From positions 1,860,001-1,924,000 of the forward strand of contig JAMXSV010000024.1 of assembly GCA_027559495.1 (NCBI GenBank): a stretch of DNA of 64,000 nt, written 5' to 3'. Each line of letters starts with the position of its first letter. Within the stretch, counting starts at the first letter, position 1. Origin of the DNA: Aurifilum marmelostoma. Its lineage: Eukaryota; Ascomycota; Sordariomycetes; Diaporthales; Cryphonectriaceae. The notes beneath the pieces were generated by a model. That model was not told the origin of the DNA and searched no databases. It saw only the letters and a list, made by a program, of their open reading frames with translations. Below, piece after piece: positions 36,138 through 46,173 of this stretch. The translations under genes and the position numbers were made by a program.

Positions 36138-37250
36138 TTACTATAATTTAATATGGCGGTCGTGGTGGCTGCTGGAAGATAATCGGAGACGAATGGGGAG
36201 ACAGGGCTCAAGAATCATTGTGGCACGCATGACTGTAATGGCCTCGGACGTTAGGCGGCATCCGACCAAGATGAGACGGCAGCATTGGAGGTGCATTTTA
36301 TTACGTTTGGTTGTTTCGGCAGGCCACTGAGCTCACGGAGCACGGTGGTCTTCCGATTGGCTTTCCTACAGGGCTATATGACCTGACTCGACATGACTTT
36401 GATATCCCTTGATGTGTTTTGCTTTTTATTCTTTCCGGCGCAAGTCAGATGTGGTGTCTGCTGAAGGTGGAGAGGGGGAGGGGGAGGGAGGATGTTGGCA
36501 GCCCTGTACAATCAATTGCGCGAACAACACATATGGCTTTTTGCTTGGAGCAAATCCAAAGATTCAAGTTCAGATTCTAGAGATTAATCTCTTCTCTTGC
36601 CTTGACAGCCTGTCAGCCAGAATATAGCAACAATTTATCCATCCATCATGACATTTCCGAGACCTGCGATCACACAAATGCTGTTGGTGGTGTTCTGTTT
36701 TGAACTGGTTGCTCTTTCAAGGACAATCAGCCTTCAGCGACACTGTCTACCGATACGAGGAAAAGTAAGAATACCAAAGACATCCGATTATCGGGATCCT
36801 ACCAAGATGAAAACAATAATTGGAACAAAAAGTCATCGCAGTAGAATAAACCTCTTCAGCCTCTGTCAATGCAGGAACAAGGGCCCAGGCCTCCTCTTCT
36901 AGGATGGGCCCATCTTGGCGGTCTGCGGCTGGCTGACTTTCACATGCCACTCTCCCGGGGAGCTGTTTGTTTGGCTGCTGCTGTGTGGGCCAGACATGAC
37001 ATCACCCTCAAACATGTTTGAAGCATGCCTGTGGCCCAGCATTCGTTTACCAGGAGCGAAACGCCTGATATTAATTCTCAGGGGGTGGAAAGGTTGGGCT
37101 GGTTGAGTACTCGCTCTGACTTGAGATAGAAGTCAATTCTTCGCCCTTTACTACCCTCCACCAGCAAACCATTGCTCTCAAAATCATCCAAGATCCCAAA
37201 ACCTGCTTGGACCTACACAATCGTCGAGAGAAACAACCAACACAAAACCC
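36138..37250. other. Intergenic region
   Basis: 1.1 kb between two plus-strand genes. Short open frames (for example at 36648-36902) lack family features. It probably contains the 3' UTR of the membrane protein and the promoter of the NTF2-like gene. Confidence 0.45.
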
Positions 37251-38120
37251 ATGGAGAATCCAGGTACGTCCTTTTCTTCCTTTACCTATCTCAACATCCC
37301 CATGGTTCTCTCCCCTCTAACGGCACATTTGCAAAAACAAAAGACCGCGAGATCCGGAGTGTAGTCCGGTCCCTCTGCCAGGGAACACCAGACGAGCAGC
37401 GCCGCACCCTCGACCGCTACTTCACCCGGGACGCCGCCTTCGTGCACCCATTTTGCGCCGTGCCGCGCTTCGACTACGGGTCGGTGCCCGTGCCGCTGCT
37501 GGGCCGCCTCCTCTGCTCGCGGGACGTGGTGGGGGGCATCTTTTGCTGGTACCGGATGCTCTCGCCGCGGATTGATCTCGAGATCGACTCTGTGTGTGAG
37601 TGTTTAATTTCCTTGCTTCATGTATAGGTGCAAGTTGGGAGGGCTAGCGAGTATTGACATGAATATCTGTTGTGTGTGTGTGCGTGTGTGTATAGTATAC
37701 GACAAGGCCCGTAGCAAAATGTACCTCGACATCCGACAGACCTTCTCCGTCTGGTTCATCCCAATGTACCACGCCCACGTCCGCCTAGTCACCGTTCTCG
37801 ACCTGGTCACCGACGAGGAGCCCCCGCCAACGACCAGGCGAACAGATGACGACAAGAAGCCGGACCCGCCGCCGCACCGCCGCCGCCGCTGGAAGATCGC
37901 CAGGCAGGAAGACCTATACCAGGTCAACGAGTTCCTGCGCTTCGCGGGCCCCACGCCTCTACCGCTCCTCTGGTTCTTGTTTCAGCTCGGCGCGGCTGCT
38001 GTTTGTGTGTTTATGGCCTTGTTTGTGAGGCTTTCGCCTTGGGCTCGGCAGAGGGAGCCTGCTCGGGCAGGGGTGGAGGCTGAGATTGAGTACCGTGATG
38101 AGGAAGGGGGGCAAGAATAA
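37251..38120 (+). CDS. SigF-like NTF2-like domain protein with C-terminal membrane helix
   Basis: Fungal protein of the SigF-like NTF2-like group; molecular function unknown. Three exons, 37251-37263 (13 nt), 37344-37595 and 37696-38120, close in phase and give 229 residues. The first exon encodes only MENP plus one base. The NTF2-like core runs about residues 5-150: REIRSVVRSLCQGTPDEQRR, DRYFTRDAAFVHPFCAVPRF, ISPRI-type turn SPRIDLEIDSV and MYLDIRQTFSVWFIPMYHAH. A charged linker (TRRTDDDKKPDPPPHRRRR) leads to a hydrophobic segment PLLWFLFQLGAAAVCVFMAL that should anchor the protein in a membrane. It is convergent with PEX7. Confidence 0.85.
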
Positions 38121-38482
38121 GTGGGTGGGAATGTCGGTGGATGCAGTGGCGGGGATAATGGCGAAGAGAAGCAGAAGCAGGATGGTGGTCAATCATGTAG
38201 ACCGTTCCTCGGTCTTCCGAAATGGGGAGGTTGACTTAATCAGTGTAGGTGCAGAAGCACTCAGCACACATCGATTTTTCAGATTAACCAAGATTGTTGA
38301 CAGGGAAATAACAATGAGCCAAGAGTATCTTCAATATATGCTCAATCTTTGGATAATAAATCTCAAGCATCTTTTTCATACATCCGATGCTGTCTGTTCC
38401 TTTCCTTGGGTATCGATATTGTCACCAACGCAGCCAGAATCCCATACTTCCGTTGCACCATCACCACTAACTCTTCTCTTCT
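38121..38482. other. Short convergent intergenic region
   Basis: 362 bp between the stops of the NTF2-like gene and PEX7. It contains an AATAAA at 38355-38360, a possible poly(A) signal for the plus-strand gene. Confidence 0.4.
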
Positions 38483-39788
38483 CTACCGCCTCAATAACAT
38501 ATTTGCATCCCACAACAGCACCCTCTCGTCCCAGCCCGTGCTCGCCACCCACCCACCAGCCCCAAACAGGCACCAGTCCACGCCTGTGGCGAACTCGGTA
38601 TGTCGGTTCATCAGCCCGAGCTGGCGGCCCGGCCTGACCGGCGCGTTGGGATCACCCGGCGGCCCACCGTCCGGCCCTATGCCCGCCATGGTCGACCCGT
38701 CCGACCAGACGCGGACTGTCATGTCGTAGCTCGCGCTGATGAGGACGTCGCTGGCGTGCGGGCTCCACGCGAGCCGGCGGACCGCGAACTCGTGCCCGGT
38801 CATGACCGCGAGCGGGCCGTTGTACGGCATGCGCAGATCGAAAGTCCTGATGATCCTGTCCACGCCGGCCGTCGCGATCACCCCGGTGTCGCTGTACTTG
38901 TTCCAGTCATGGGTCAGGATCTCGGTAGCGGGACCTGGGGGTAGGGGCACGGCGGTGCTGCCATCCATGTGGGAAGAGGCGACGCGGTTGCGGGAGGCGG
39001 GGGTCTGGTGCACGGGGATGTCGGAGACGAGGTGGTATTTGGCGGAGGCGGGGGTTCGCAGGTCGAAGATGCGCAGGCGGGAGTCGGAGGAGACGGCGGA
39101 GAGGAGAGAAGGGTTGTGGGGCGAGAAGGCGGTGCTGTAGGTGCACGAGCCTATGGGGAGGGTCTTGAGGGAGTGTTGGCGGGTGGGTGACCACTGCAGG
39201 GCCCATGTCAGCAAGAATCAGAGGATAGATAGAGAGAGAGAGAGAGAGAGAAGAGCGAGGGTTGAGGGATCAGGGTAAGCATACTATCTTGACGGTACCG
39301 TCCCATGAGCTTGATACGAAGGTGTCCTTGGTGGTCTGGTTCCAAAAGACGGAAAAGGTCTCCCTCTTGTGCTCATGGTAGTTCATGACGGGGAACGTGT
39401 CGGCGCCAAGGTCAAACAGCTTGATGGATCCATCGCCACAGGCCGCAAGGAGCTGGTTCTCGTTGATCTCGGACCATGCCAGGTCATATAATGCGTCGTT
39501 TGTGTCGAAGCTATGTTTGGACAAGACTCAAGGTCAATATCTTGATCCGAGGATGCCCCTTGTCTCCTCCCATGGGGAGTTAAAAGGAGACGCCAGTGAG
39601 AGCTTTCATACACTTTCTCTGCCTGGATGCCATTCGCCGTGAGGCCCAGCGCAAACAGACGACCGTTGCCCACGATGCCAAAGTTGGCCGCCGTAGCTAC
39701 TGCCACCCTGTTGTCATAGTAGGGGGGAGTATTTCACCGCATAAGGGTTCCAGCCCCCGGTGCGGAACTCAAGCATGGGCGCAGCCAT
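38483..39788 (-). CDS. pex7: Peroxin-7, PTS2 import receptor (frame broken in exon 1)
   Basis: WD40 receptor that carries PTS2 cargo into peroxisomes. Exons are 39788-39612, 39510-39285 and 39193-38483. Seven-bladed WD40 sequence is clear: FDTNDALYDLAWSEINENQ, TFVSSSWDGTVKIWSP, ISASYDMTVRVWSDG and GWVASTGWDERVLLWD. The family N-terminus is present (MAAPMLEFRTGGWNPYAVKYSP), but the C6 run at plus-strand G 39722-39727 puts the frame out: as written it reads a stop seven bases later, while with five C the frame continues YYDNRVAVATAANFGIVGNG and exon 1 then has exactly the phase exon 2 needs. Without that base the protein would be 370 residues, normal for fungal Pex7. A sequence error is the simplest reading; a real mutation is possible. 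Confidence 0.88.
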
Positions 39789-40358
39789 TATGTGGAGGGG
39801 ACCGGATCGGCCGAGGTGCTGGCCATGCAGCAAGCAAAAAGGAAAGGAAAAAGAAAAATACGAGGGAAATCTGTCCTACAGTTGGGTGAGGTGTTGAGAA
39901 CTGCAAGAGAGAGGAGAATAGGATACTCCGAGCTGGGGCTGGCTGATGAGCCGCTGTCAGACAAAAAGTGTGATGTCAATTCTCCCGATCACAAGCCTCG
40001 GCTGTTTGAATCCCCAAGGGGTCCCACCAAGCCAGGCAGACCACGGCCTGCCGAGACCGGCCCGAGCTACCGTCTACCAATAGGCTATCTCTCTTTGTAT
40101 TGAAGCACTTACTTAGCGACCACAGCAGCACGTGCCCTCGTGGCGAGTTCGTGTCTCCTTCTCTCCATCCCACGTCCTTGCCCCGACCTAGTCAGTCATC
40201 AGCCGCGCGCCCTTCAGTCGACCGGTTTCCATCCAAGTACATAGCCTTTGACATCATTGGATGTTATGAGAGGTTGACCATGATCCGCATAGTACTCACA
40301 ACACTAGCTATCGTGACACAACATCTGTCTGAGCCCGGATAGGCGTGTCGGGCATAAA
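39789..40358. promoter_or_regulatory. Divergent promoter, PEX7 / AlkB-GRF gene
   Basis: 570 bp between divergent starts. No gene is seen. Confidence 0.45.
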
Positions 40359-41985
40359 ATGGACGCCTTTGTTACGCGAAAGAAGAAGCGCAAGGCGGCC
40401 AGTCCAGAACAGCAGGAAAAGGGCCAATACCACACCCAACATCTTGCTGCAGGAGAAGAAGCAGACGAGCCGACTGAGGTCAAGCTAGCCATCCTCTCGT
40501 CTCTACACCCGGAACTCTCTCAGGAGATCCTCCTCGATGTTCTCCTCGCCCATGATGGCGTTGTCTCCGAGGCCTGCGCTGCTCTCTCAGCACCAAACTC
40601 TGACAGCTTGTTGGAGCCTCTCAAGAAGCCTTCTCCTGCTTCTTCCGTCGGCCATCAGTCATCTCTGCGGGCCTTTACTGCATCAGAACAGGATCGAGGT
40701 TCTTCCTCGTCGCCAAAGAAGCCCAGACTCCTCTCCCGCAAGGGTGCGACGCTACATCTCTTCGACCCGGTCGATATAGCTGAACACACACCATGCTCCA
40801 TCATCCACAATTTCTTGCCGTCTGATCTTGCCAACGACCTCCTCGAGGAGATGCTCGAGGAGTCGACGAGCTTCCAGAAGATCACATTCAAGCTCTTTGA
40901 CACCGTCGTCTCGAGCCCTCACACTTCCTCCTTTTACGTGAGCACGTATGGTGAGATGCAGGAACAGAAGCTCGAGGTAGGTTTGTGTCCGGGTGACCAG
41001 AGATTCCTTCTCTTTCTAGTCTCTGTTCCACTGTTCGTTCGTTAGGATTTTCTTCCTTCCGTCTTTTAGGATAATTCTTAGAGAAAAGAAAACCCCCGAG
41101 TCTACCCTACATACTGACTCCGCACGCAGTATTTATACAATGGCGCCCGCATAGATGATGTCCGGAGAATAACACCACAGCTCGACAGGGTCAAGCCTCT
41201 AGTGCAGGAGGCCGTAAACCGCGAGATACAGGAGCGCATAGCCACTCGCTACCCCGGCGGTCGAAAACTCAGACATCAACCTCCTCCTCCATGGGTGCCC
41301 AACGCCGCCTTTGTAAACTGTTACAACGGCCCAGCCGAGTCCGTCGGCTGGCACTCGGACCAGCTCACTTATCTCGGCCCTCGAGCCGTGATTGGGTCGC
41401 TGTCTCTTGGTGTTGCGCGAGAGTTTCGAGTCCGCAGAATTAGTATGTCTTTTTTTTTTCCCCTTTCCTTTTTCCTTCCCCCATCAGGGAGCTTCCAGTG
41501 CCATCGTGCATTCTGTTCGCGGTGCCCATACTGATCACAACGGTATCATAGTTCCCAAAAACGACGATAGCAGCAACAACACAAAGACAGATGGTGACGC
41601 CGAGGGCCAGATCGCCATCCATCTCCCCCACAACTCCCTCCTCGTCATGCACGCCGAGATGCAGGAAGAGTGGAAGCACAGCATCGCCCCAGCCCAGGCC
41701 ATCGATCCACACCCTGTCGCGGGGAACCGCCGCATCAACGTCACTTACCGCGACTACAAGCCTCACCTGCACCCCAGCCTCACCCCCAAGTGTAAGTGCG
41801 GCGTCCCGACCGTGCTCAGGGTCGTTCAGAAGAAAAGGGAGAACTGGGGCAGGTATTTTTGGATGTGTCATACAAGCTATGTCCCGGGAAAAGAAGGCTG
41901 TACCTTCTTTCAGTGGGCCGAGTTCGATGACGACGGTATCCCAATATGGGACAAGAACAAGCAGGGGGCAGATCGGATGTCTTGA
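40359..41985 (+). CDS. CUE-AlkB-GRF protein: Fe(II)/2-oxoglutarate dioxygenase
   Basis: AlkB-family dioxygenase, expected to remove alkyl groups from nucleic-acid bases. Three exons, 40359-40976, 41130-41442 and 41492-41985, close in phase and give 474 residues. Order of parts: a nuclear-type basic start (MDAFVTRKKKRK), a CUE-like ubiquitin-binding helix bundle at about 38-82 (EVKLAILSSLHPELSQEILL), the AlkB fold from about 145, and a GRF zinc finger at 410-452. The iron ligands are H281 and D283 (WHSDQ) and H373 (KHSIAP); the 2-oxoglutarate motif is R391-I-N-V-T-Y-R397. The finger has C411, C413, C436 and C447 with GRYF and FFQW. The third acceptor (GGGAG) is chosen because it alone keeps the frame; the intron is only 49 nt. 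All catalytic residues are present. Confidence 0.9.
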
Positions 41986-42275
41986 CTGCCAAAGTTCGGC
42001 AAGAGAGGAAGGGTTCCTATGCTCACATCCTTGGAGACTTGCTAGCCCCGTCTCACATCGATCTGCTATGTTACTTTGTACCAAATCAACTAGCTCTAAT
42101 AGTAGGTATTAGTCTCACTCTTCCATCTGCTCAATCTAACTATATGTGCCAATCTTGAAGCCCGGCTCCGTGAGCCTGGGGCTGTACCCGACTCCCGAAT
42201 AAACTTATTTCCTCCTCATACTTGCAGGTCCTTACCAAATGCTTGTGCCAAAAAAAAAAAAAAAAATCTGATGAT
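41986..42275. other. Convergent intergenic region
   Basis: 290 bp between two gene ends. It holds an AATAAA at 42198-42203 and an A17 run at 42250-42266. Confidence 0.5.
42198..42203 (+). terminator. Possible poly(A) signal of the AlkB-GRF gene
   Basis: AATAAA 213 bp after the stop codon, in the sense orientation. Fungal poly(A) signals are degenerate, so this is only suggestive. Confidence 0.35.
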
Positions 42276-44778
42276 TCACCCGTTTAGCCACCAGTTTGTG
42301 AAGCCCCATTTACCAGAGCTCTTACGCCCACCACCACCACTGCCCTTAGGGCTTCTGCGCTTGTTACCAGGTGCCAACCCCCCTCCATCATGCTCAGGTT
42401 CGTCCGGTCGACTAGGCTCGTTCTCGATCCCATGGCTGCCAGCCGCTGCATCTGCAGAGTCACCTGCGAGTTGCTGCCATGGACGCTAGCCCGCTTGCGC
42501 CACAAGCCCATGCTGTCTGCGCTGTTTGCAGTGAAGGGCAGAGATACCGAGGCGGCAACAGATGCGGTTGTGGAAGCAGAGGTCTTGCGCCGATGCGGTG
42601 CCATACTGAGCCCCGAACAGCGTCTGATCTTCTCCCAGATTCTGGAAGCTGCTTCTCGAGACCGTTTTTCAACGTCGTCACATGTGGCCTCTTCATTGGC
42701 TCTGTAAACCATTTCACGGCTGTGTCGTTGCCCGCGATGAGAACATTGCATTATTGGAGGCGGCGGTGCAGGCCGTGTAGGTGAGGCCATGTGCATCGCC
42801 ATCGCGGGCTCCGAGGCTCGCTTCGAGACATCTCGTCCGCGGCTTCGTGAGATGCTTGGATAAGCGAGGTACGTCGTCTTGCGAGGAGTGATCTTCTGAG
42901 GCACCAGTTTGTTCCGCAGGAGGTTATCCGCGGCGTCCATACCCTAGTGAGCCGCAATGGTCCCCAAGAGACGGTTTGGTGTGGGCGCTGGAGGAGGTGA
43001 CCACGGTGACGCGGCGTTGTATCGGGCGATGGCGGCGGTGAAGGTGGTGCGAAGCTTAGTCTGGGAGCTGACGATGCCGTTGTTCAGCCCACTAAAGCTC
43101 GCGGGATCCAGAATGGACGAGAATACCGAATGTCGGTAGATGATATTTACTTTGAGATACTCGCATTGCGCGCTGCCAAGCTGATCCTCAAGATCTTCCA
43201 TCAGCTCGTCAGACTGAGACCGAACATGGCCTCCCAGCCGGGACAAGTTGGTCAGGTTCAGTTCCACGTTCACTAGGACCAACGCCTTGGTGCCAGCATC
43301 GAATATCCTAATAGCACTCAGAGTGTCAATACCGTGTCATTATTTTTCACTGTCAGCTTGTGAGACATACTGGGGCGATGCCTCATGTTCTATGACCTCA
43401 AGCACGCGGCTTTTCGAAGTGGATTCCACATCGATCTGGACCTCATGCAAAACGTTGCTCCTTGTATCTATTTCGCGTCAATAATAGGACCCAGCATCTT
43501 ATATAGGCACCTGGTCTACTCACCCAACCTTACAGAGCGAGAAGTCTGTTGGGAAAGAGGCGTTGATTCTTCGGCCGAGTCCCCAAGACCTTCATCACTT
43601 CGATGCAAGCGCGCCGATACCTCAACTGCGACCCAAAAGCTCTGGTAGCCGCTTTCCACAACACGAATTTCCGGTGTGATGCTCACATCCGGTACAAGTA
43701 GAGCGCCCGACTCGATATCATAGTCATTGTGGCTCATTGGCGTTGTAAAAGGGTCATCTGAGGTCTCGTCATCATTGCACAGCGTCACAGGCGAGTGCTC
43801 GCGATGTGCGAAGCTGTTGGCAGTCTTCGACCTCTGGATGATATCGATAAGTCCCGGAAAAGGACGATATGCAGTGGGTATTGCCTGGTGCGGATTCATA
43901 AATTTGAATTGATCCCGGATTCCGACCGCGGACTTTACCAGCCCCCGGCCTCTGAGCTCGGGTGAACGGCGAGATCGGAACGAACCCAGAGCTTGAGCAT
44001 CACAAGCTGCTCGTCTGTGATACATTTCTGGATGGTAGGCTCGGTTCATGGGCATATCGCCAACGCCGTGGTGTCTTTCGTAGCCTGGCACGATGAGTTA
44101 CTCAACCTCTCGCAAACCGGCGGCGATCTGGATACGTACCTTTGGATGGGTATGGACCTCGCCCAAGAGGTACGGGTGTCTCATCCACGTCATCTAATGT
44201 TCCAAATACTTGACTATTCCTATTACCCCTAATCTTGGGCAGGGCCAATGGCCTATCACCACCAGGAGGCTCGGGGGCACTGCCACGACTCTTGTTTGTT
44301 TCCTGGCTAGATCTCCTGGAGGCCTGCTCGTCGACGTTCCCGTCCGACACACCGCAGACGCTGTCCGGCCGCTTCACGATGCGCAGTGGACGAACGTGCT
44401 TCAATGATGGTGCTGTGTATGACCCAGGCGTGTTGGTAAGCTCCCGTCGAGGCGACTCCGGCGAGAAGGTTCCCATATTGCCGAGGGGCTGTCAGTGTGA
44501 GATCCGTCGTCGTCAACGCCGTTTGCTACAGGGTACGATGAAGCCCGGTCTCTGGAGTGGGACACTCAAGGTCTGACCACGGGTCTGCAAAACAGGCTGA
44601 GAGACCTTGCTGTGCAGGAGGCCTGTGGTGAGTCTCGTCTGACTGGCGAGCGGTCTTTGAGCGGTTTCCACGAGATAAGCATGAGCAACTTGAGCAATGA
44701 AAAGGGAACGCCAGCCACCAGAGCAGAAAGTCCTAATATCCAAAGCACTATAATGCCGATGTCAGGACTTATAGTCAA
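42276..44778 (-). CDS. Unknown fungal gene with in-frame UAG; 5' end uncertain
   Basis: I do not recognise the family. Well-supported exons: 44488-44140, 44084-43524, 43467-43371 and 43307 onward; phases 1, 1 and 2 close across introns of 55, 56 and 63 nt. The coding frame then meets a single TAG at 42946-42944 and goes on, in the same frame, for over 200 codons as GMDAADNLLRNKLVPQKITP. Near 42383-42378 (six G on the sense strand) the frame changes and ends GKWGFTNWWLNG-stop at 42278-42276; either a 47-nt intron (GTAACA...CGTAAG) or a missing base would link them. The 5' end may include a hydrophobic segment at 44760-44680 (IGIIVLWILGLSALVAGVPF), but no ATG precedes it in frame. The middle (VLVNVELNLTNLSRLGGHVR) looks folded. 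Possible edited gene or decaying pseudogene. Confidence 0.6.
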
Positions 44779-44963
44779 AAGTGATGCTGTAATGCAGATA
44801 GCGTCAAAATGAGTAGATGAGGAATTTGAGTAGTAAAGCGGTCGAGGGTATCAATATCTAAACAATAACATTCAAGTATTGGAGACAGAGGGAAGATTGA
44901 CGTTGATGCATAATGCTGCTGCTAGTCGTGGCTTCCCTCCATCACCGCTGCTGTGAAGTGGTC

Positions 44964-46173
44964 TCACGAGTTAACAGAAGGCACAGCCAGGGGGTCTGCC
45001 CTTGCCGACTCGCCCAAGGTCTTGTAGAGATTGTCTTTGACCGTCTCCACCTCAGTGTCCTCCATGCTGAGAAATCGGATCTAGCAAGAGACGATGGTCA
45101 GCATGCATATCAGGGTTTGACAGAAGAGAGAGAGGTAAAATCTTACCGTATCATCAAGCCCACCAACGCCCCCGTACAGCACCGGTTCTGAAAGGGACGC
45201 GGCGATGCCCTTCTTGACCCTTTCTTCCCACACACCTTCCCAGTTCCACTCTCCAGGCTTTCTAGCGGACGGGTCACCTTCGGGCAGAGCATGATAGCCT
45301 CTATGGGTTCTCCAGGCATGCCAAGCCCCTGGGTTCCCAGCCGCCTCTAGCGGGACCAGGTCCAACACATTCTCGTCGTCGAACGAGCTGCGGATGTAGC
45401 TCAAGACCTCGAATGTCGATATCTCCTTCCTGTGCACATCCGTGAATGGCTTGGAAGCCGTACTTCCAGAAGTGGCTCCTGTACCTCCTGTATGTCCACG
45501 GCCTGCGGGGGATGGAGAGGTGTCTGATGCTGCGATCTTCGAGTTAGGCGTGCTAGAGTTGCTGTCCCTGCCGCCCCCGCTCATGGCTCTCGAGGACCTT
45601 GGAGGCGTTTGAAGGACCGAGGAGTGCTGCGAGGCTGCGCGTCTGCTCCTGCTCCCGCGACCAAACCAGCCTGGGAAGCCGTGCCTCAGGCTGAAACCCC
45701 CTGGTGGCAGACGCTCTTCATCGGTCGCGCTGACCGTGCCGCCTTCTTGGATATCTGTTGTGTACATGTACGTCGATAGAGGCGTTATTAGAGGGTGGAA
45801 GATATCGGTGGAAAACGTGACGAGGGGTGGCAGCGCAGGATAGGTGGCTGGGAAGGAGATGTAGAAACGCAGAACGGCGGTGGCGTATGGACCTGGCATG
45901 CCGTGTCAGTGCTCTTCTCATTGCTAAAGCCTAGGGTTCGTCAGCTCACCTTTCCGTACAAAGATCACACCCGACCACAATGTAGGATCGCCAGGTGTGA
46001 GACTGACGAAGACACCTGGAGGACACGACTGCTTGAGTCCAGCACTGCAGCCATGTTAGCCGCCAAGGTACTGATTGACTGCATCGAGGCACGTTGAATA
46101 TGAATACGTACAATTCGGCCAGCAAATTCTGCCGCCTTAGAGATGGCAGCATCCACATGTTCTCTGCGGCCAT
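44964..46173 (-). CDS. FTS/AKTIP-like inactive ubiquitin E2-fold protein
   Basis: Ubiquitin-conjugating fold protein without catalytic cysteine, resembling AKTIP/FTS, the partner of Hook and FHIP that links early endosomes to dynein. Four exons, 46173-46112, 46044-45950, 45892-45147 and 45080-44964, close in phase and give 339 residues. The UBC fold is seen in LAEFAGLKQSCPPGVFVSLT, DPTLWSGVIFVRKGPYATAV and RFYISFPATYPALPPLVTFS. Where an active E2 has HPN and a following Cys, this protein has IFHPLITPLSTYMYTTD, with no Cys. A Ser/Gly-rich insertion (about 100-190) splits the fold from the C-terminal helices (STFEVLSYIRSSFDDENVLD). Assignment to FTS is by fold and missing Cys, so the role is inferred. 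Confidence 0.85.

Noticed and set aside
36648..36902. 84-codon frame with a hydrophobic, signal-like start
   Set aside because: Only the first 25 residues are hydrophobic; no further domain, no splice partners, and it lies in a region expected to be UTR/promoter.
39695..39740. A GT...AG intron of about 30 nt bridging the PEX7 frame break
   Set aside because: Too short for a fungal spliceosomal intron and it would remove the conserved VKYSPYYDNR segment.
42938..42946. Two separate genes, one ending at TAG 42944 and the next starting at ATG 42940
   Set aside because: They would be one base apart in the same frame, which is not credible for nuclear fungal genes; the codons on both sides read as one protein.
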